Source: Roseateles sp049532965
GTDB taxonomy: Bacteria; Pseudomonadota; Gammaproteobacteria; Burkholderiales; Burkholderiaceae_C
Length of the DNA stretch: 64,000 nucleotides
Direction of reading: 5' to 3'
Assembly: GCF_049532965.1 (NCBI RefSeq)
Contig: NZ_CP186694.1
Span: 248,001-312,000, forward strand
Below, piece after piece: positions 1-7,569 of this stretch. Every line of letters starts with the position of its first letter. Position 1 is the stretch's first letter. The notes below the pieces were generated by a model. The model saw only the letters and a program-made list of their open reading frames with translations. It was not told where the DNA came from and did not search any database. Position numbers and translations under genes: made by a program.

Positions 1-7
1 TCCTTCG

Positions 8-1297
8 TCATGCCAGAGAGAAGTCGGACGGCAGCAAGATCAGTGATCGCTGCCGACGCAGTCGCAGCACATGATCAGCCTGGAGCGCTTTGCGCACGTT
101 GCGCAGGCTACCGTTGTTGCCGACCACTTCCACCTCGCGTTCGCGAACCAGCGCGAGCACTGCCTTTTCAAACATCGCTTCAGTCACCGGAGTCGAGTTC
201 ACGCGCTCCACGAAGAAGTCCTTGAAGCGGACACCATCTGGCGCTGCGGAAAGCGCCTCTGGGATCTGACCCATCATGGCGCTGCGGCTGGCTTGGCTTG
301 CCGCGTCGTCGAACTCAAACGCCGCCTGCTGCCGCTCGTCGTCATCAATACGCGCGGCGTAGCCGGTGCTGAACATGTCGAAGCCGGCAGCGCCGTAGTG
401 CACGAAGTGGTTGTGATGTCGCCAATGAGCCGTAGCCATGACGTCGCGCGCCTTCCAGTGTTTGGACAGGTGCAGAAGCCAGAAGTCGCCGTGGCCCTTG
501 TCCGGTCGGATGAAGAACGGCGTGAAGAAGGTGGCCCCCGATCCTTCGGTCAGGCGCTGGTACATATTCGCCTGGACGCGCACCCGCCAGCCAGGCCCTC
601 GCTGGCGTTTGTCCATGTCGGCGGCCGACACCACATCCAGCAGCCCCGTCTTACGTTCGAAGCGCTCAACGTTGGTCTGATTCAGGTAGTTCAGCAGCGA
701 GTCGATGTTGAAGGTGAGGATCACCTCCGCCTGCCGCAGCTTCGTGAAGATCTGGCTCAGCACCGGCAGGGGAACCTGGATGTAGCCATACTGATCGAGC
801 ACAAAGAGCGATCGGCCTGACCGGGGCGACCGGCGCTGGACTTCGGCAATCACCGCCTCGGCCTTGGAGGAAAAATCTCCGACGAGCAGTTGGACGGCTC
901 CTGTAGCCAGGTGCTGGCTGTAGCCTTCCTCCTCGAGGACCTTGCGCAAGTGGGCGACGGCGGACTTGTCCTTGTCGATGCAGATCAACTTGACGTCGAA
1001 GGCAATGTCCTTGCGTCGTTGCTGTTCGACCATGACCCGCGTCTTGGCAGCTTCGATCGCCTTGAGGATTACAAGCGGCGATCCAGGCATCACGATGCCA
1101 GCCTCGCTCAAGTAGCGCCCACCGCCGCAAAAGCCGTCGACCACGGTGAGTTGGATCTTGTCCTGCCTTGGTGACGCAACGAGCGTCAGGAAATAGTCCA
1201 CCAGATAGTCGCGCAACAGCGAATGCTTGACTTCGCTGTGCCGAAGCAACTCCGGCAGCGTCCCTCCCCAGGACCATTCGTAGTGATTGACGGGCAT
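8..1297 (-). CDS. tcmP: Three-Cys-motif partner protein (TcmP family)
   Basis: A 429-residue protein that reads as a TcmP-family member. The N-terminal half looks like a Rossmann-type methyltransferase: a glycine-rich loop VDGFCGGGRY at about residues 53-62, an acidic strand end ICIDKD at 105-110, LLVGDF at 137-142 and VLDQYGY at 166-172, where related proteins carry a DPxG-like motif. The C-terminal third looks like a winged-helix or linker domain. The family is known for lying beside Gp37/Gp68-type three-Cys-motif proteins, and exactly such a gene is the next one upstream, 99 bp away on the same strand. Biochemical function of the family is not established; nucleic-acid modification is my inference. 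The start ATG at 1297 begins MPVNHYEWSWGG, which reads as a natural N-terminus. Confidence 0.82.
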   Translation of the reverse strand: MPVNHYEWSWGGTLPELLRHSEVKHSLLRDYLVDYFLTLVASPRQDKIQLTVVDGFCGGGRYLSEAGIVMPGSPLVILKAIEAAKTRVMVEQQRRKDIAFDVKLICIDKDKSAVAHLRKVLEEEGYSQHLATGAVQLLVGDFSSKAEAVIAEVQRRSPRSGRSLFVLDQYGYIQVPLPVLSQIFTKLRQAEVILTFNIDSLLNYLNQTNVERFERKTGLLDVVSAADMDKRQRGPGWRVRVQANMYQRLTEGSGATFFTPFFIRPDKGHGDFWLLHLSKHWKARDVMATAHWRHHNHFVHYGAAGFDMFSTGYAARIDDDERQQAAFEFDDAASQASRSAMMGQIPEALSAAPDGVRFKDFFVERVNSTPVTEAMFEKAVLALVREREVEVVGNNGSLRNVRKALQADHVLRLRRQRSLILLPSDFSLA

Positions 1298-1396
1298 CTG
1301 GCACCGAGGCTTCTATGGCCGCAGTTGGCTATGACGCCCCAACTGTGCCCGACAGCGATGAACTTGTGAAACGACCCGTCGCGCCGGGATCACAGT

Positions 1397-2146
1397 TCAG
1401 AGCTGCGTGGCAACGGCTTCCGGCATCTCATCCCACGTGCGGCCCTCCAGGACTCGGCCATTAGCACTCTTCGCGCGCTTCTTGCCGTCGGCACCCCAGC
1501 CACCCCACTGCTTGAAGAAGAATGCGACGTTCTGCGCTTCACATTGCTGCTGGACGTTCAATGCCCAGGCCCGATGCATGGGACGCGCCTTCGGGCCGGA
1601 CTCACCACCGACGATCACCCAATGGATGTCGTGTAGGTCGAGGGCGCCAACATCTTCAAGAAGCGGCTCTACCGACAGGAAGCGGATGCGCGCCGGTACC
1701 TTGCGCAGATGGTCAATCCGCGGCACGCCGTACTTCTTGTCCTCCACAGACACGCCCAGCCACGCATTGGGTGGGACTTGCCTGGTTCTGAAGAAGCGCG
1801 CCATGCGGGCGGCGCGCTTGGTCAGGATCTGATAGGTGTGCTGCGGGGTCCGCTGGACGACGTCGAAGACGCGCTCGATGTAGGCGTCAGGCACCTTCTC
1901 GTGGAAGAGGTCGGACATGGAGTTCACGAAGTAGACCGTCGGCTTCTTGCGCTTGATCGGGTCTTCCAGCCGTTCCGGCAGGACCGTGAGCGCGAATCCG
2001 TTGTCGTAGCCCGGCGCGCCCATCGCCTTAAGGCGCCTAGCCATGGCCTCAGCGTAGCAGTTCTTGCAACCAGGCGAGATCTTGGTGCACCCCACCGTCG
2101 GGTTCCACGTTTGTTCTGTCCATTCGATGCGGCTGATCGTCGTCAT
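1397..2146 (-). CDS. DUF5131 / phage Gp37-Gp68-like three-Cys-motif protein
   Basis: A 249-residue protein of the Gp37/Gp68 family. The diagnostic block is near the N-terminus: WNPTVGC, then a CX6CX2C cluster at Cys20, Cys27 and Cys30 followed by YAE. The cysteine spacing differs from the canonical radical-SAM CX3CX2C, although the family has been likened to metal-cluster proteins. Other conserved-looking blocks are VYFVNSMSDLFHE, YQILTKRA, WLGVSVED, RFLSVEPLLE, WVIVGGESG and FFFKQWGG, all typical of full-length members. Its start overlaps the stop of the LexA-like gene by 4 bp (ATGA), so the two are translationally coupled. Function is unknown; an Fe-S-dependent nucleic-acid or nucleotide activity is an inference. 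Confidence 0.85.
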   Translation of the reverse strand: MTTISRIEWTEQTWNPTVGCTKISPGCKNCYAEAMARRLKAMGAPGYDNGFALTVLPERLEDPIKRKKPTVYFVNSMSDLFHEKVPDAYIERVFDVVQRTPQHTYQILTKRAARMARFFRTRQVPPNAWLGVSVEDKKYGVPRIDHLRKVPARIRFLSVEPLLEDVGALDLHDIHWVIVGGESGPKARPMHRAWALNVQQQCEAQNVAFFFKQWGGWGADGKKRAKSANGRVLEGRTWDEMPEAVATQL

Positions 2147-2772
2147 GCTTGCGCTCCTTGAGCTCTTCCTGCGGCCTTTGTGCGCCTATAGCGGCGGATG
2201 ATGCCTTTCACCACGCCGAGGACCTTAAAGTCCTGGTGTGCCCTGATGATTTGCTGGTTCTTGTTGTGCGGGACCAAGACTGGCTTGCTGCGCTCGAAGC
2301 GCAGTTCTTTGATAGTGCATTGCCCGTCCACGATCGCGGCCACGAAGTCGCCTGAGCTGGCATTCTCAGTCAGCTCCACAACGGCGGTGTCGCCATCGAG
2401 CACGCCCGCGTCGACCATCGAATTGCCTCGAATGCTGACCAGTACCGTCCGCGACGGATGCTCCACCAGCAGACGGTCAAGTTCGTGCGTGTCGAGGCCT
2501 CCGGACCAGGAGTCGATATCTATCGACCCGGCGCCCAGCTTGTCATCCAGGACGGGCAACTCGAAGAACCGATCTGCAGGTGCCAGCCTGCCGCCGGCGG
2601 TAGCTCGAAGGTGCCCGGCCTCGACCAGTCGCTGAGCCAGCTTGAACGCTCCCGCCTTGCTGCTGAAGCCCAGAACGCCGCCCAGTTCCGAATACGACGG
2701 CAGCACGCGATGCGCGGCGAAGTAGTCGCGCAGCGTCTGCAGATGCTGTTGATCGTTGTTGGGACGGGCCAC
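2143..2772 (-). CDS. LexA-like self-cleaving repressor (S24 peptidase family)
   Basis: A 209-residue LexA/UmuD-type protein. The N-terminal about 60 residues form a winged-helix DNA-binding domain (LPSYSELGGVLGFSSKAGAFKLAQRL). The cleavage bond is Ala81-Gly82 in KLGAGSI; the catalytic serine is Ser118 in RGNSMVDAG and the lysine is Lys155 in CTIKEL. All parts needed for RecA-stimulated autocleavage are therefore present. The start is GTG at 2772. It heads an operon with the DUF5131 gene (4-bp overlap) and probably tcmP. A palindrome just upstream of the start is the obvious autoregulatory operator, so the operon is predicted to be induced by DNA damage. It differs from a housekeeping LexA in gene context and operator, so I treat it as an accessory, dedicated LexA. 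Confidence 0.88.
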   Translation of the reverse strand: MARPNNDQQHLQTLRDYFAAHRVLPSYSELGGVLGFSSKAGAFKLAQRLVEAGHLRATAGGRLAPADRFFELPVLDDKLGAGSIDIDSWSGGLDTHELDRLLVEHPSRTVLVSIRGNSMVDAGVLDGDTAVVELTENASSGDFVAAIVDGQCTIKELRFERSKPVLVPHNKNQQIIRAHQDFKVLGVVKGIIRRYRRTKAAGRAQGAQA

Positions 2773-2776
2773 TGAG

Positions 2777-2798
2777 TAAGTGTACGTCCGTTCACTTA
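2777..2798. promoter_or_regulatory. Palindromic operator of the LexA-like/DUF5131/TcmP operon
   Basis: Two 10-bp arms, TAAGTGTACG and CGTTCACTTA, face each other around a 2-bp centre; nine of ten arm positions pair. It ends 5 bp upstream of the GTG start of the LexA-like gene, the usual place for an autorepressed promoter. It is not the E. coli-type CTG-N10-CAG SOS box, which fits a repressor with its own specificity. Confidence 0.75.
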
Positions 2799-2902
2799 TA
2801 TGGTCTGCGGCTATTCGATGTGGACGTCGGGCGCTGTTGCCCCTGGCTCCGGTGAGGGAAGATTGCGATCAAGCACGCGGATGAGCGTTAACGGCGGAAC
2901 TT

Positions 2903-3361
2903 ATGAACGACAAAAACCTGGTCGAACAGCTCGCGCGCGACCTCCGGGCCGCGCTTGAATCACTTGCCCCAAGCCTTCCCATCGGCTTGGCCTCGTTTCC
3001 TCGCGGAGCGTGCGGCGATACAAGCCTTCTACTTGGCGCACTGCTGGCTGATCACGGGGTTCATGGGTTCGAGTACATCTGTGGTGACCGCGGAAGCCAT
3101 GAAGACGGCACATGGACTTCACACGCGTGGCTACACCGAAACGGTCTGGTCGTCGACATCACAGCGGACCAGTTCGACGACGGACCTGGACCAGTCTTCG
3201 TCGCTGAAGACTCGGCTTGGCACCGAGCCTTTGATTGGGACCGTCCAACTCATGCTGACTTTCGCCTCTGGCACGGGCCGGGCACGTTCGACCTCCACCG
3301 AGCGTACGGAGCAGTCAAAACCGCGATGGGGCAGACGACGGTGCGCCATCAAGAGCGCTAG
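2903..3361 (+). CDS. Hypothetical protein with transglutaminase-like triad
   Basis: A 152-residue protein, divergent from the LexA-like operon, that I do not recognise as a named family. It has three well-placed residues in sequence contexts typical of transglutaminase-like cysteine proteins: Cys37 in GACGDTS, His74 in SHAWLH and Asp85 in VVDITADQF. There is no signal peptide or membrane segment, so it should be cytoplasmic. The 130-bp gap to the LexA-like gene holds the palindromic operator, so both directions could be controlled together. A Cys-His-Asp hydrolase or transferase is an inference from these motifs only. Confidence 0.6.
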   Translation: MNDKNLVEQLARDLRAALESLAPSLPIGLASFPRGACGDTSLLLGALLADHGVHGFEYICGDRGSHEDGTWTSHAWLHRNGLVVDITADQFDDGPGPVFVAEDSAWHRAFDWDRPTHADFRLWHGPGTFDLHRAYGAVKTAMGQTTVRHQER

Positions 3362-3521
3362 CTGCGACCGCCTGCTTCTTCCTGCACTGGTTGCATCGTT
3401 GCGTGCAACGGTCGTAGGCCGTGGGCCTCCCCCGCAATGAGCGGAGATGCAGCCAAAGTTATTGAGGTGAAAAGCGATTTTGCGCTTCTTATGCATCGGC
3501 TAGAGAGTGCCGACGCGCAGC

Positions 3522-3544
3522 AAAAAGGCCACCCGAGGGTGGCC
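3522..3544 (-). terminator. Rho-independent terminator of fumarase
   Basis: Perfect 8-bp stem GGCCACCC/GGGTGGCC (3527-3544) with a 2-nt centre. Five A residues at 3522-3526 give a U-tract on the minus strand just downstream of the fumarase stop; three T residues on the other side make weaker rightward termination possible. Confidence 0.8.
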
Positions 3545-3567
3545 TTTGCTTGTGGCGTGACGCCGGA

Positions 3568-5109
3568 TCAGCCTGCGGCGACCGGAATCTTGACCGGCTT
3601 GCCGGAGGCGATGCGCTGCTGCCACTCGGCCGGGCCGGTGATGTGGGCGCTGGTCCCGCCGGCATCGACGGCCACCGTCACCGGCATGTCGACCACGTCG
3701 AACTCGTAGATCGCTTCCATGCCCAGGTCCTCGAAGCCGACGACCTTGGCGTGCTTGATCGCCTTGGACACGAGGTAGGCCGAGCCGCCGACCGCCATCA
3801 GGTAGGCCGACTTGTGGTTCTTGATCGCCTCGATCGCGGCGGGACCGCGCTCGGCCTTGCCGATCATCGCGATCAGGCCGGTCTGGGCCAGCATCATGTC
3901 GGTGAACTTGTCCATGCGGGTGGCGGTCGTCGGGCCGGCGGGGCCGACCACCTCGTCGCGCACCGGATCGACCGGGCCGACGTAGTAGATGACGCGGTTG
4001 GTGAAGTCCACCGGCAGCTTCTCGCCCTTGGCCAGCATGTCCTGGATGCGCTTGTGCGCGGCATCGCGGCCGGTCAGCATCTTGCCGTTGAGCAGCAGCG
4101 TGTCGCCGGGCTTCCAGCTCGCGACCTCTTCCTTGGTCAGCGCGTTCAGGTCGACGCGCTTGCTCTTGTTGTAGTCCGGCGCCCATTGCACGTCGGGCCA
4201 CAGGTCCAGGCTGGGCGGCTCCAGGTAGCTGGGGCCTGAGCCGTCCAGCACGAAGTGCGCGTGACGCGTGGCCGCGCAGTTCGGGATCATCGCGATCGGC
4301 TTGGAGGCGGCGTGCGTCGGATAGGTCTTGATCTTGACGTCCAGCACCGTGGTCAGCCCGCCCAGGCCCTGCGCGCCGATGCCCAGCGCGTTGACCTTCT
4401 CGTACAGCTCGATGCGCAGCTCTTCCAGCTTGTTCTGCGGGCCGCGCTCGAGGAGCTCGTACATGTCGATGTCGTCCATCAGCGCTTCCTTGGCCAGCAG
4501 CGCCGCCTTCTCTGCCGTGCCGCCGACGCCGATGCCGAGCATCCCCGGCGGACACCAGCCCGCGCCCATCGTCGGCACGGTCTTGAGCACCCAGTCCACG
4601 ATCGACTCGCTCGGGTTGAGCATGTAGACCTTGCTCTTGTTCTCGGAGCCGCCGCCCTTGGCCGCGACGATCACGTCGACGGTGTTGCCCGGCACGACTT
4701 CCATGAAGATCACCGCCGGCGTGTTGTCCTTGGTGTTCTTGCGCTCGAAGATCGGGTCGCTGAGCACCGAGGCGCGCAGCTTGTTGTCCGGATGGTTGTA
4801 GGCGCGGCGAACGCCCTCGTTGACGGCATCCTGGATCGAGCCGGGGAAGTCGGCCCAGCGCACGTCCATGCCGATCTTCAGGAAGACGTTGACGATGCCA
4901 GTGTCCTGGCAGATCGGACGGCGGCCTTCGGCGCACATCTTCGAGTTGGTCAGGATCTGGGCGATCGCGTCCTTGGCGGCCGCGCTCTGCTCACGCTCGT
5001 AGGCGCGGGCCAGGTGCTGGATGTAGTCGGCCGGGTGGTAGTAGCTGATGTACTGCAGCGCGGCGGCGACGCTTTCGACGAGGTCGGCGTAGCGGATCGT
5101 GGTGGTCAT
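3568..5109 (-). CDS. fumA: Fumarate hydratase, class I (Fe-S type)
   Basis: About 513 residues from the chosen ATG at 5109 (MTTTIRYADLVESV); an in-frame ATG 21 bp upstream is less likely. It is the iron-sulfur fumarase/tartrate dehydratase type, with fused alpha and beta parts. Candidate 4Fe-4S ligands are the cysteines in SKMCAEGRRP, MIPNCAATRH and GAGWCPPGM; PICQDTG, GPAGPTTATRMDKF and DLGMEAIYEF are further family blocks. It catalyses reversible hydration of fumarate to L-malate in the citric acid cycle, in the cytoplasm. It is a single gene bounded by a terminator downstream and a divergent nhaA upstream. Class I enzymes are oxygen-sensitive, so a class II FumC would usually be expected elsewhere in the genome. 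Confidence 0.95.
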   Translation of the reverse strand: MTTTIRYADLVESVAAALQYISYYHPADYIQHLARAYEREQSAAAKDAIAQILTNSKMCAEGRRPICQDTGIVNVFLKIGMDVRWADFPGSIQDAVNEGVRRAYNHPDNKLRASVLSDPIFERKNTKDNTPAVIFMEVVPGNTVDVIVAAKGGGSENKSKVYMLNPSESIVDWVLKTVPTMGAGWCPPGMLGIGVGGTAEKAALLAKEALMDDIDMYELLERGPQNKLEELRIELYEKVNALGIGAQGLGGLTTVLDVKIKTYPTHAASKPIAMIPNCAATRHAHFVLDGSGPSYLEPPSLDLWPDVQWAPDYNKSKRVDLNALTKEEVASWKPGDTLLLNGKMLTGRDAAHKRIQDMLAKGEKLPVDFTNRVIYYVGPVDPVRDEVVGPAGPTTATRMDKFTDMMLAQTGLIAMIGKAERGPAAIEAIKNHKSAYLMAVGGSAYLVSKAIKHAKVVGFEDLGMEAIYEFDVVDMPVTVAVDAGGTSAHITGPAEWQQRIASGKPVKIPVAAG

Positions 5110-5370
5110 GGTCGTGGACAGGCTGGTCACGGTAGCCGCGCATTATCCGTTACCCGATGAAATCCGCTCTGTCCGCGGTACTTGGCGATTGGCCAACGCA
5201 CGCTTGTGCGAGCGGTGGCGCCGGCCTGCGATGATGCGCGTTTCGCGGGGGCGCGTGACGTCGATCGGTCATCGACGCGCGGCCGCCGTTCTGCTGTACT
5301 GCCGGGTTTGCCGCCGCAGCGAACCCGGCGACGTCGGGCGGCCTTCGCCGCATTGAAGGGAGGACTTTCC

Positions 5371-6534
5371 TTGACCCCTGGACTCAAACGCTTCTTCGCC
5401 AGCGAATCGGCCGGCGGCATCGTGCTCGCGATCGCCGCCGTCGCCGCGCTGATCCTTTCCAACTCGCCCTGGCGCGAGGTCTACGCCGCGTTCACGCGCA
5501 TCCCGGGGGAAGTCCGCATCGGCGGCGACTGGCTGGTGCTCGCCAAGCCGCTGCTAGTCTGGGTCAACGACCTGTGGATGGCGGTCTTCTTCTTCCTGGT
5601 CGGACTGGAGATCAAGCGGGAGTTCGTCAGCGGCGAGCTGTCCCAGCGGTCCCAGGCCGTCCTGCCGATGGTGGCCGCCCTCGGCGGCATGGCGGTGCCC
5701 GCGGTGATCTACGCGGCCATCAACGCCGGCGACCCGATCGGCCTGCACGGCTGGGCCATTCCCGCGGCGACGGACATCGCCTTCGCGATCGGCATCGTGA
5801 TGCTGCTCGGCCACCGCGTGCCAAGCTCGCTGAAGGTCTTCCTGACGGCGGTGGCGATCATCGACGACCTCGGCGCGATCGTCGTCATCGCGCTCTTCTA
5901 CACGAGCCAGCTGTCGCTGGCGATGCTCGGCGCCGCGGGGGCCTGCCTGATCGCGCTGTTCGCGCTGAATCGCGCCAAGGTCACGCGCGTCGATCTCTAC
6001 ATCGTCGTCGGCCTGATCATGTGGACCTGCGTGCTCAAGTCCGGCGTCCATGCGACCCTGGCGGGCGTGGCCACCGCGCTGTTCATTCCGTCCGACGATG
6101 GACGCGGCCATTCCCCGGCCGAGGACCTGGAGCACGGCCTGCATCCCTGGGTCGCGTTCCTGATCCTGCCGATGTTCGCGTTCTCGAATGCGGGCGTGTC
6201 GCTGCTGGGCCTGGATGCCGGCGACCTGCTTCACCCGGTCTCGCTCGGCATCGCGCTGGGCCTGCTGGTGGGCAAGGCGGTCGGCGTGTTCGGCAGTTCC
6301 TGGCTGATGATCCGTTTCGGCCTCGCGCAGAAGCCGGGCGGCGCGGACTGGGGGCAGTTCTTCGGCGTCTGCGTGCTGTGCGGCATCGGCTTCACGATGA
6401 GCCTGTTCATCGGCGGCCTGGCCTTCCAGGGCCAGGGGCCGGACTACGAGACCCGCGTCAAGCTGGGCGTGCTGGGGGGATCGATCCTGTCGGGCGTCCT
6501 GGGAACGCTGATCCTGCTGCGCAAGCGCGGCTGA
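5371..6534 (+). CDS. nhaA: Na+/H+ antiporter NhaA
   Basis: 387 residues from a TTG start at 5371, almost the same length as E. coli NhaA. The TTG is chosen because AAGGGAGGA (5356-5364) sits 6 bp upstream and translation then begins LTPGLKRFFASESAGG; longer in-frame starts would add a non-homologous leader. About 11-12 membrane segments are visible. The ion-binding aspartate pair is Asp165-Asp166 in AIIDDLGAI, and the discontinuous-helix motif TDIAFAIG carries Thr134-Asp135. It exports Na+ in exchange for protons across the inner membrane. It is monocistronic with a strong hairpin immediately after the stop. Confidence 0.95.
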   Translation: MTPGLKRFFASESAGGIVLAIAAVAALILSNSPWREVYAAFTRIPGEVRIGGDWLVLAKPLLVWVNDLWMAVFFFLVGLEIKREFVSGELSQRSQAVLPMVAALGGMAVPAVIYAAINAGDPIGLHGWAIPAATDIAFAIGIVMLLGHRVPSSLKVFLTAVAIIDDLGAIVVIALFYTSQLSLAMLGAAGACLIALFALNRAKVTRVDLYIVVGLIMWTCVLKSGVHATLAGVATALFIPSDDGRGHSPAEDLEHGLHPWVAFLILPMFAFSNAGVSLLGLDAGDLLHPVSLGIALGLLVGKAVGVFGSSWLMIRFGLAQKPGGADWGQFFGVCVLCGIGFTMSLFIGGLAFQGQGPDYETRVKLGVLGGSILSGVLGTLILLRKRG

Positions 6535-6553
6535 CGCGGCACGGCGTCAACGA

Positions 6554-6579
6554 ACAAGGGGGCCCGCGGGCCCCCTTGT
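6554..6579. terminator. Bidirectional hairpin between nhaA and yqhA-like gene
   Basis: Perfect 12-bp stem ACAAGGGGGCCC/GGGCCCCCTTGT with a 2-nt centre, lying between convergent stop codons. The ACAAGG foot recurs in two other intergenic hairpins of this window. Confidence 0.75.
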
Positions 6580-6640
6580 CGTTGTTCATGGATGTTGGCC
6601 GTTCTTCGCTGGTGTGCGGGCGGGCCTGGTGCCGGGCGGC

Positions 6641-7252
6641 TCAGTGCTTGGCCGGCGGAGGGGTCAGCAGGCGGTCCGTCATCGCGATCGCCAGCGCCGA
6701 CAGCAGGAAGGCCACATGGATGGCGGTTTGCCAGAGCAAGGTCTGCTCGCTCAGGTTCTGCACGTTGATGAAGGTCTTGAGCAGGTGGATCGACGAGATG
6801 CCGATGATGGCGGTCGCCAGCTTGACCTTCAGCACCGAGGCGTTGACGTGGTCCAGCCACTCGGGCTGGTCCGGATGGCCCTCCAGGTGCAGCCGCGACA
6901 CGAAGGTCTCGTAGCCGCCGACGATCACCATGATCAGCAGGTTGGAGATCATGACCACGTCGATCAGCGCCAGCACGGCCAGCATGATGATGGTCTCGTT
7001 GAGCTTGGTGACGGTGGTGCCGGCCTTGTAGCCGACGCTGTCGATCAGCAACCGCAGCGCTTCCTGGTTGCCGAAGGCGGCCTCGACCAGATGGATCAAT
7101 TCCGTCCAGAACTGGAAGACGTAGACCGCCTGGGCCAGGATCAGGCCCACGTACAGCGGCAACTGCAGCCAGCGGCTCCCGAACATGAGGTGGGCGAGCG
7201 GGTGCATGCGCTTGGGCGCGGCGTCGGCCGGGGCCTGCTGGCGGTCGGTCAT
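6641..7252 (-). CDS. yqhA: YqhA-family (UPF0114/TIGR00645) inner-membrane protein
   Basis: 203 residues from ATG at 7252 (MTDRQQAPADAAPKRMHPLAH). Family blocks include the start of the first helix LMFGSRWLQLPLYVGL and the central MIMLAVLALIDVVMISNLL-like stretch followed by VGGYETFVSRL. Three to four transmembrane helices are visible (about residues 27-47, 78-105, 140-160 and 170-190). The family is widespread and found in the inner membrane; its function is not established. Upstream in-frame ATG codons would add an arginine- and proline-rich leader without family resemblance. It diverges from acs across a 317-bp gap. Confidence 0.85.
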   Translation of the reverse strand: MTDRQQAPADAAPKRMHPLAHLMFGSRWLQLPLYVGLILAQAVYVFQFWTELIHLVEAAFGNQEALRLLIDSVGYKAGTTVTKLNETIIMLAVLALIDVVMISNLLIMVIVGGYETFVSRLHLEGHPDQPEWLDHVNASVLKVKLATAIIGISSIHLLKTFINVQNLSEQTLLWQTAIHVAFLLSALAIAMTDRLLTPPPAKH

Positions 7253-7480
7253 CGGGGAAATCCTTCGGGTCGAAACGGGCGGCGGGCCGCCAAACGGGGC
7301 GATTTTAGTGAGAGCATCCCCGCAGGCGATCGAACAGCTTTCGAAGGACCGTCGCCGCATGAACGGCTCCGAGCCAGGGGGGGCGCCAGTGCCCGCTCGA
7401 AGCGAATGCCGAGCATGCGCAGGCGTCTGAGCGGAGAGGGGTACCGGCGCCCTCCAGGCGAGCGAGGTGCCAGAACGCGG

Positions 7481-7496
7481 ACTCTTGTACAAGAGT
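7481..7496. promoter_or_regulatory. Perfect 16-bp palindrome in the yqhA-acs gap
   Basis: ACTCTTGTACAAGAGT reads identically on both strands. It lies 74 bp upstream of the acs ATG within the 317-bp divergent region (7253-7569), which otherwise shows only GC-rich sequence. It looks like a dimeric repressor or activator site; the cognate regulator is unknown. Confidence 0.55.
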
Positions 7497-7569
7497 AAGC
7501 ACATCGTCAGTGTGAAAGCGGAGAGTTCGCCCGAGTTTGAAGGATCCAGCCTGTACGGAGACAAAGGCC

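Noticed and set aside
2143..2772. Housekeeping lexA
   Set aside because: Operon partners and the operator differ from general SOS regulation; read instead as a dedicated accessory repressor, although this cannot be proven without the rest of the genome.
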